From NCBI GenBank assembly GCA_019115685.1, contig DXDC01000280.1, positions 1 through 11,487 on the forward strand: DNA of 11,487 bases. Reading direction: 5' to 3'. Both the position numbers and the translations under genes were made by a program. This DNA is from Candidatus Agrococcus pullicola. GTDB taxonomy: Bacteria; Actinomycetota; Actinomycetes; Actinomycetales; Microbacteriaceae. Below, in pieces: positions 7,141-11,487 of the stretch. The notes beneath the pieces were generated by a model, which was given only the letters and a program-made list of their open reading frames with translations, was not told the DNA's origin and made no database searches. Position 1 is the first letter of the stretch; each line of letters begins with the position of its first letter.

Positions 7141-7979
7141 GCGAGCTGCTGCAAGTCGACGATCTCGTTGTTCGTTACGGCAACCTGACCGCAGTCGATG
7201 GCGTATCGATGACCATTCGACCCGGCGAGGTGCTCGCGCTGGTCGGCGAGTCCGGCTGCGGAAAGTCATCGACCGCGAGAGCGATCGTCGGTATGGATCG
7301 ACCAGCTGACGGCACGGTGCGGTTCCGCGGCGACGAAGTTCCCACGCTCGGTCTACGTCGTCGCAGGCCCGAGTTCACGGCCGTCCAGATGGTCTTCCAA
7401 GATCCGAACTCGTCGCTCAACCCGCGCAAGCGGGTGGGCGAGCAGATCCTCGACGGCGTGCGCGCAGCGCGCGCCCGTGGCCTCGAATCGGACGAGCCGG
7501 GAACATGGCTGGAAGCCGTCGGACTACAAGCAGACATGGTCTCGCGATACCCGCACCAGTTCTCCGGCGGCCAACGGCAGCGCGTCGCCATCGCTCGCGC
7601 ACTGGCGGCGAAGCCCGACCTCATCGTGGCTGACGAGCCCATCTCCGCGCTGGACGCCTCCAGCCAGGCATCGGTCGCGGGCATGATGCGGCAGCTGTGC
7701 CTCGAAGCGGGCGCCGGGATGCTCTTCATCAGCCACGACCTGTCGGTCGTGCGTCTCATGGCCGACCGCGTGATGGTCATGTACCGGGGCGCGGTCGTGG
7801 AATCGGGCCCGACATCCCTCGTGTGGGGCGACCCCGTGCACCCGTACACGCGTGCGCTGCTGGCCGCGATTCCACATCCGGACGGCAAGGGCGTGCTGCC
7901 CGAGGCACCCGCGGCAGATGCACCCGAAGAGTGGGCGAGTCGCGTAGAAGAGGCATTGAACAGGCAAATCGCCGCATAG
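7137..7979 (+). CDS. Peptide-type ABC transporter ATPase (DppF-like)
   Basis: The 280-residue product is the partner ATPase: Walker A GESGCGKS (37-44), Q88 in FQDPNSSLNPR (a DppF/OppF hallmark), signature FSGGQ (142-146), Walker B LIVADEP (162-168) with E167, and switch H200. After HPYTRALLAAIP a 34-residue tail rich in Ala and Glu follows, again without the cysteine motif of long OppF/DppF proteins. The GTG start at 7137 overlaps the upstream stop and is served by AGGAGAG at 7121-7127. The gene ends in two in-frame stops in tandem (TAG at 7977, TAA at 7980), and the second overlaps the ribosome site of the peptidase gene. Both ATPases look fully active, so they should work as a heterodimer. 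Confidence 0.93.
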   Translation: MSELLQVDDLVVRYGNLTAVDGVSMTIRPGEVLALVGESGCGKSSTARAIVGMDRPADGTVRFRGDEVPTLGLRRRRPEFTAVQMVFQDPNSSLNPRKRVGEQILDGVRAARARGLESDEPGTWLEAVGLQADMVSRYPHQFSGGQRQRVAIARALAAKPDLIVADEPISALDASSQASVAGMMRQLCLEAGAGMLFISHDLSVVRLMADRVMVMYRGAVVESGPTSLVWGDPVHPYTRALLAAIPHPDGKGVLPEAPAADAPEEWASRVEEALNRQIAA

Positions 7980-7992
7980 TAAGGAGAGCACC

Positions 7993-9111
7993 GTGAGTGA
8001 GCAAAGAACATCCGACAGCCCGTTCCAGGCACGCATCGCGAACGTGGTCGAGGCACTCGCCGACGCAGACGCCGACGCGATGATCCTGACACCGTCGACG
8101 GACTTCGCATATCTCACGGGTGCCGAGCCCGCCCTCCGTGAGCGGCTCCTCGCTCTCGGCATCACCGCGACCGGCACGGTGCAGGCGATCGCCCCGGGGT
8201 TCGAAACCGACGCAATGGTGCCCGTCACCGAAGCCGGTATCGAACTGATCACGTGGTCGGATGGTGAAGACGCCGCCAAGCTATTGCTCGACGGTCTCGG
8301 GCTCGGCGCGAAGCCTCGCATCGCTGTCGGTGCGGGAACACCGATGCGATTCCCGCTCGAGTTCATGCGGCACCGCGACATCTCCTGGACGGCCGGAGAC
8401 GACATCCTGGTGCCGCTGCGGATGCGCAAGTCGCCGGAAGAACTGGCCCTGCTGAAGGCGGCAGCGCTCGCCGACGACGAGACGTATCGACGCTTTCTGA
8501 CGTCGACCGAGTTCCGTGGCCGCACAGAGTTCGAGGTGCAGCAGGATCTTCGCACGCACCTCGAAGCGACCGGTCACGATCTCGCCGGCTCGTTCAGCAT
8601 CGTCGCAGCGGGCGCGAACGCGGCGATGCCGCACCACCATTCGGGCGATACGGTGCTCGAGGACGGGATGGGCGTGCTCACCGACTTCGGCGGCCCGCGC
8701 GACGGCTACTGCTCGGATATGACGCGCACCTGGAGCCTCGGGCCGGCATCCGCTCGTCTGAAGGAGATCCATGCGATCGTGCTGGAGGCGAATCGAGCGG
8801 GTCTGGCCGCCGTGCGTCCGGGTGTGACCGCCTCCTCGATCGACGCCATCGTGCGGGGTGTCATCGAATCGGCCGGGTTCGGTGAGTACTTCATTCACCG
8901 CACCGGCCACGGCATCGGCCTCGATGTGCACGAGCCGCCGTACCTCGTCGCGGGAGATGAGACCGTGCTCGAAGAGGGTATGGCGTTCAGCATCGAGCCG
9001 GGAATCTACATCGAAGGCGAACTGGGCGTGCGGATCGAGGACATCGTGGCCGTCACCTCGAATGGTGGGGAATGCCTGAACGAGGCTGACCGTTCGCTGC
9101 TCGAGCTCTGA
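7993..9111 (+). CDS. M24-family metallopeptidase (aminopeptidase P / prolidase-like)
   Basis: This 372-residue protein has the two-part creatinase/prolidase plan: a creatinase-N-like domain (about 12-145) and an M24 pita-bread catalytic domain (about 150-370). All five metal ligands are present: D231, D242, H306, E335 and E349, in the contexts TDFGG, SDMTRT, GHGIGLD, SIEPG and RIEDI. H214 and H313 match the conserved substrate-side histidines. The intact metal site points to a real hydrolase rather than a creatinase, which lacks metal. Family members remove N-terminal residues before proline or split X-Pro dipeptides, but some hydrolyse other amides such as ectoine. No signal peptide is seen, so it would act in the cytoplasm on imported material. 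The GTG start has AAGGAG at 7981-7986 and lies 13 bp after the DppF-like gene, so it closes the transporter operon. Confidence 0.9.
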   Translation: MSEQRTSDSPFQARIANVVEALADADADAMILTPSTDFAYLTGAEPALRERLLALGITATGTVQAIAPGFETDAMVPVTEAGIELITWSDGEDAAKLLLDGLGLGAKPRIAVGAGTPMRFPLEFMRHRDISWTAGDDILVPLRMRKSPEELALLKAAALADDETYRRFLTSTEFRGRTEFEVQQDLRTHLEATGHDLAGSFSIVAAGANAAMPHHHSGDTVLEDGMGVLTDFGGPRDGYCSDMTRTWSLGPASARLKEIHAIVLEANRAGLAAVRPGVTASSIDAIVRGVIESAGFGEYFIHRTGHGIGLDVHEPPYLVAGDETVLEEGMAFSIEPGIYIEGELGVRIEDIVAVTSNGGECLNEADRSLLEL

Positions 9112-9133
9112 GGGTGTGAGCCGCGGTATCCGT

Positions 9134-9213
9134 TCGGAGCTGCTTGAAAACTGCCGAAATGCACTGAACCGCTTGGTTTTTCGAGGTTCTCAGGGGAAAA
9201 CAAGCAGTTCAGC
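9134..9213. repeat. Intergenic hairpin repeat, copy B
   Basis: This is the second copy of the element at 771-850, same orientation, gapless, about 82% identical. It sits between the convergent peptidase and glycosyltransferase genes. The equivalent stem is 9164-9182 with 9194-9212, closing the loop 9183-9193. Compared with copy A, one pair changes from C-G to T-A (9177 with 9199) and one A/A mismatch becomes T-A (9179 with 9197). Two stem positions are instead mispaired here (9170 with 9206, 9176 with 9200). The block CTGCTTGAAAACTG (9140-9153) is identical in both copies and offers a perfect seven-base alternative partner for CAAGCAG (9201-9207). Like copy A it could help end transcripts from both sides, or be a mobile repeat. 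Confidence 0.75.
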
Positions 9214-9236
9214 ACCAGCGCCATAGAACAGTCTTC

Positions 9237-10448
9237 TCAGGGCCGCGCGCTCCCCCGCCGGGCGGCCGCTTCGATCGCATCGGCTGCTGCGGCCGCGCCC
9301 CCGGACTGCTGGATTTCGGCCTGCATCCACTCGCTGCGTGCTGCGAACTTCGCTCGGTGCCCGACGGAGTCGACAGCTTGCCAGAAAGCATCGGCATTGA
9401 GATTGCCCGGGTCGAGCGTCACCCCAAGATCCAGTTCCTCGATTCTGTCGGCATTCGCCCGCTGCTCGGCCATCTGCGGCACCGCAACCATGGGAACACC
9501 GGCATTAAGCGCCTCGACCGTGCCGCCCATCCCGGCGTGGGTCACGAAGGCCGACGCGTGCTCGAGCACGGCAAGCTGGGGCACGAAGGGCATGATCTCC
9601 ACGTTCGTCGGCACCGGCTCGAGCACAGCGGGGTCGACGCGGTCGCCGATCGACATCACGACGTGCCAATCGCGTCCGGCAGCCGAGCTCGTCACCATGC
9701 GGAAGAAGTCAGGGCGGTCGTGATAGCCGGTCCCGAGGGAGATGAGCAGAATCGGGCGTCCCATTGCTGCCGCGGACGGCTCCCACGTTCCCTGATGCGC
9801 ACGGTCGGTCAGCACGGGACCGACGAAGGTGAACCCCGCCTCGAACGTGCGGCCCGAAGGCTGGAAGGCCCGGGGAACCGTCACGACCCGATCCGCGGCC
9901 GAGTCTCCCTGCATGAACCGTGCCACGCCCGAGATCCCACGAGACCGCAGAAACCCTCTGAGTCGCCACAAGAACCGCAAAAACACCGGATCCAGCGGAT
10001 TGACCTTGATGTACTTCTGCATGTTCCAGTGCCGGTTGCTCACGAAGTTCGGCCAGGTCTCGACCGTCGGCACCTCCCAGTCGTGCCCCAGCACCCGCCC
10101 CCACCACGCGACCGGGCCGTCGTGAACGATGACATCGGGACGCTGGAACCGTCCGTCTGCTCGCAGAGCGTCAAACTGCTCTGTCATGTGCTTCGTCTCA
10201 ACGAGCGCCAGCTCAGAAGCCCTGGCGAAGGCCCGCCCGTGGAACTGCGGGCCCGCTTCTTCTCCCATTTCCGACCATTTCGATCGGAGAGGCACATATT
10301 TCGCCCCGGTTTCAGAGATAGCCGATTCGAACGGCTCGGGTGCCGCGTATACGACCTCGTGCCCACGATCGACGAGCTCTTTTGCGATGCCGAGCGTTGG
10401 ATTGATGTGACCGTGGCCAAGAGGGCCGGTAACCAGGATTCGCGCCAT
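9237..10448 (-). CDS. GT1-family glycosyltransferase, macrolide-glycosyltransferase-like
   Basis: The 403-residue protein has the two-domain GT-B plan of the UGT/MGT (OleD/MgtA) group. The N-terminal acceptor domain opens with GPLGHGHINPTLG, where H14 matches the catalytic base of OleD, and D110 in VIVHDG is a plausible activating aspartate. The C-terminal donor domain has LISLGTG (235-241) and the sugar-nucleotide site FVTHAGMGGTVEALNAGVPM (301-320), followed by VPQMAEQRANADRI. MGT enzymes inactivate macrolides by adding glucose from UDP-glucose, but related enzymes modify flavonoids, sterols and other small molecules, so resistance is a prediction. No signal peptide: cytoplasmic. It lies 54 bp downstream of the radical SAM gene but has a likely promoter of its own. 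The ATG at 10448 is preceded by a -10-like TAGGCT placed for leaderless transcription. Confidence 0.87.
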   Translation of the reverse strand: MARILVTGPLGHGHINPTLGIAKELVDRGHEVVYAAPEPFESAISETGAKYVPLRSKWSEMGEEAGPQFHGRAFARASELALVETKHMTEQFDALRADGRFQRPDVIVHDGPVAWWGRVLGHDWEVPTVETWPNFVSNRHWNMQKYIKVNPLDPVFLRFLWRLRGFLRSRGISGVARFMQGDSAADRVVTVPRAFQPSGRTFEAGFTFVGPVLTDRAHQGTWEPSAAAMGRPILLISLGTGYHDRPDFFRMVTSSAAGRDWHVVMSIGDRVDPAVLEPVPTNVEIMPFVPQLAVLEHASAFVTHAGMGGTVEALNAGVPMVAVPQMAEQRANADRIEELDLGVTLDPGNLNADAFWQAVDSVGHRAKFAARSEWMQAEIQQSGGAAAAADAIEAAARRGSARP

Positions 10449-10454
10449 TGTGCG

Positions 10455-10460
10455 AGCCTA
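10455..10460 (-). promoter_or_regulatory. -10 element TAGGCT, leaderless promoter of glycosyltransferase gene
   Basis: On the minus strand TAGGCT is followed by six bases and then the ATG at 10448. This spacing puts the transcript start at the start codon, a common layout in actinobacteria, where TANNNT -10 elements often serve leaderless genes. The only ribosome-site-like sequence, AGG within TTAGG, overlaps this -10. No clear -35 is visible at 16-19 bases; the best is TGGAGT. Confidence 0.45.
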
Positions 10461-10502
10461 ACCTGTGCGACTTTGCGACTCCAGCACGCGACGAATAGCC
10501 CT

Positions 10503-11487
10503 TCAGAACAGCGTCGGCTGCGGAGTCAGATCGAAGGATGTCGGCAGGGCTTCCGCTCTCGCCGCGGCGAGGCGGCGCTGCTCAGGTTGATCCACGTCCT
10601 CTCGGGATGCAAGCCCGTGGCGTCGCAGCAGCGGCTGCACCCGACGCGCGAGCTCACGACGGTACCCGTTCGGTGCGTACGAAGAGCGCTCGTAGAAGCG
10701 ACGATATCCGTCGGCCAGGCTCGGTTGCTCTCGATCGATCCACTCCATGAACCATTCCCGCGCACCCGGTCGCAGGTGCAGTGCTCCGTACACGACGCGC
10801 GTCGCGCCCGCTTCGGCGATATCGGCAAGGGCGGCATCGAGTTGCTCGTTCGTGTCGGTCAGCCACGGCATAATCGGCATGAGGAACACCGAGACTTTGA
10901 AGCCTGCGTCGGCGGCAGCGCGCACAGTAGCCAGGCGTGCCGCGGTCGTCGGCGTCCCCGGTTCGACGGCATGCTGCAGTTCATCGTCGAACATCGCGAT
11001 CGACATCGAAAGGTCGACGGGAACTGCCTTGCTCGCCTCCCGCAAAAGGGCAAGGTCACGCCGAAGCAGCGTGCCCTTCGTCAGGATCGACATCGATGTT
11101 CCGCTCTCAGCCAGAGCGGTAATGATGTCGGGCATGAGCCGATAGCGCCCCTCGGCCCGCTGATACGGGTCGGTGTTCGTACCCAGCGCGACGAGCTCGC
11201 GCGACCACGTCGGCTTCGCCAATTCCGCGCGCAGCACCTCCGCAATGTTCACTTTCACGACGACCTGCCGATCGAAATCGTCGCCGGCGTCGAAATCGAG
11301 ATAGCGATGCGTGTTTCTCGCGTAGCAGTAGACGCACGCGTGGGAGCATCCTCGATAGGGATTGATGCTCCAATCGAACGGCATCGAACTCGCCGCCGGA
11401 ACGCGATTGAGCGCGGACTTCGCAGCGACTTCATGGAAGGTCACACCCTGAAACTCCGGAGTCTGCACCGATCGCAGGAGCCTCGCC
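10503..11487 (-). CDS. Rv2578c-family radical SAM protein (5' end beyond window)
   Basis: At least 321 residues are visible from an in-frame GTG at 11468. Numbering from there, the radical SAM cluster motif CX3CX2C is C41-C45-C48 (CSHACVYC), the three cysteines that hold a [4Fe-4S] cluster and generate the 5'-deoxyadenosyl radical. Family landmarks follow: HRYLDFDAGDDFD (54-66), GTNTDPYQ (96-103), SILTKGTLLRRD, and late HLRPGAREWFM. The reading frame stays open upstream to the window edge, and the residues there (ARLLRS before VQTPEFQG) match what this family shows before its conserved TPEF segment. The true start is therefore most likely outside, and the GTG is internal. The family resembles spore-photoproduct-lyase-like proteins and is widespread in actinobacteria; its reaction is not established to my knowledge. 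It precedes the glycosyltransferase gene on the same strand with 54 bp between. Confidence 0.9.
   Translation of the reverse strand, partial: ARLLRSVQTPEFQGVTFHEVAAKSALNRVPAASSMPFDWSINPYRGCSHACVYCYARNTHRYLDFDAGDDFDRQVVVKVNIAEVLRAELAKPTWSRELVALGTNTDPYQRAEGRYRLMPDIITALAESGTSMSILTKGTLLRRDLALLREASKAVPVDLSMSIAMFDDELQHAVEPGTPTTAARLATVRAAADAGFKVSVFLMPIMPWLTDTNEQLDAALADIAEAGATRVVYGALHLRPGAREWFMEWIDREQPSLADGYRRFYERSSYAPNGYRRELARRVQPLLRRHGLASREDVDQPEQRRLAAARAEALPTSFDLTPQPTLF

Noticed and set aside
7079..7865. Near-identical DNA stretches in the two ATPase genes around the HPYTR and FSGGQRQR motifs, possibly gene conversion.
   Set aside because: Identity is confined to segments coding for strongly conserved motifs and fades directly outside them, as expected of old paralogues.
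7175..8555. Long antisense reading frames (for example 7175-8110 and 7524-8555 on the minus strand) opposite the DppF-like and peptidase genes; likewise 2686-3489 and 4758-5516.
   Set aside because: They lie wholly opposite genes with clear family motifs, have Arg/Ser- or His/Arg-rich compositions typical of the shadow frames of GC-rich genes, and show no domain pattern.
1..11487. CRISPR array, tRNA, rRNA, insertion sequence or phage attachment site.
   Set aside because: No spaced repeats, cloverleaf, transposase motif or integrase gene was seen; the only repeats are the two hairpin copies.

Overview
The window is a gene-dense, GC-rich stretch with frequent ATGA/GTGA stop-start overlaps, several GTG starts and AGGAGG-type ribosome sites. 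It also holds an Rv2578c-type radical SAM gene. Together these suggest an actinobacterium, most likely of the Micrococcales and possibly Microbacteriaceae; genus cannot be fixed from the sequence. I see no tRNA, rRNA, CRISPR array, insertion sequence or phage gene.

Left edge (1-890): one + strand gene for a SRPBCC/AHSA1-type ligand-binding protein, then a convergent intergenic gap holding the first copy of an 80-bp hairpin repeat (copy A, 771-850).

Centre (891-9111): two adjacent minus-strand regulators, each an XRE helix-turn-helix joined to a cupin-like domain, are divergent from a seven-gene + strand array. That array encodes a small ABM-fold (antibiotic biosynthesis monooxygenase-like) protein, a lipoprotein peptide-binding protein, two peptide-type ABC permeases, two ATPases and an M24 metallopeptidase. 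From the binding protein to the peptidase the genes overlap or nearly touch (4-bp overlaps, 5 bp and 13 bp gaps), so they almost certainly form one transcript. The AT-richer divergent gap carries a perfect 18-bp palindrome suited to be the operator. The simplest reading is a regulated import-and-hydrolysis module: the lipoprotein captures a peptide or peptide-like compound, the transporter imports it, and the cytoplasmic M24 enzyme cleaves it. The XRE-cupin proteins would sense the compound or a product. Substrate and sensing are inference.

Right edge (9112-11487): a second convergent gap holds the second copy of the hairpin repeat (copy B, 9134-9213). It is followed by two minus-strand genes: a GT1-family glycosyltransferase resembling macrolide-inactivating enzymes, with a promoter placed for leaderless transcription, and an Rv2578c-family radical SAM protein whose 5' end runs off the window.

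The most unusual signal is the pair of gapless, about 82% identical hairpin repeats. They lie in direct orientation in the two convergent gaps on either side of the central module, and their stems show a compensatory base-pair change.
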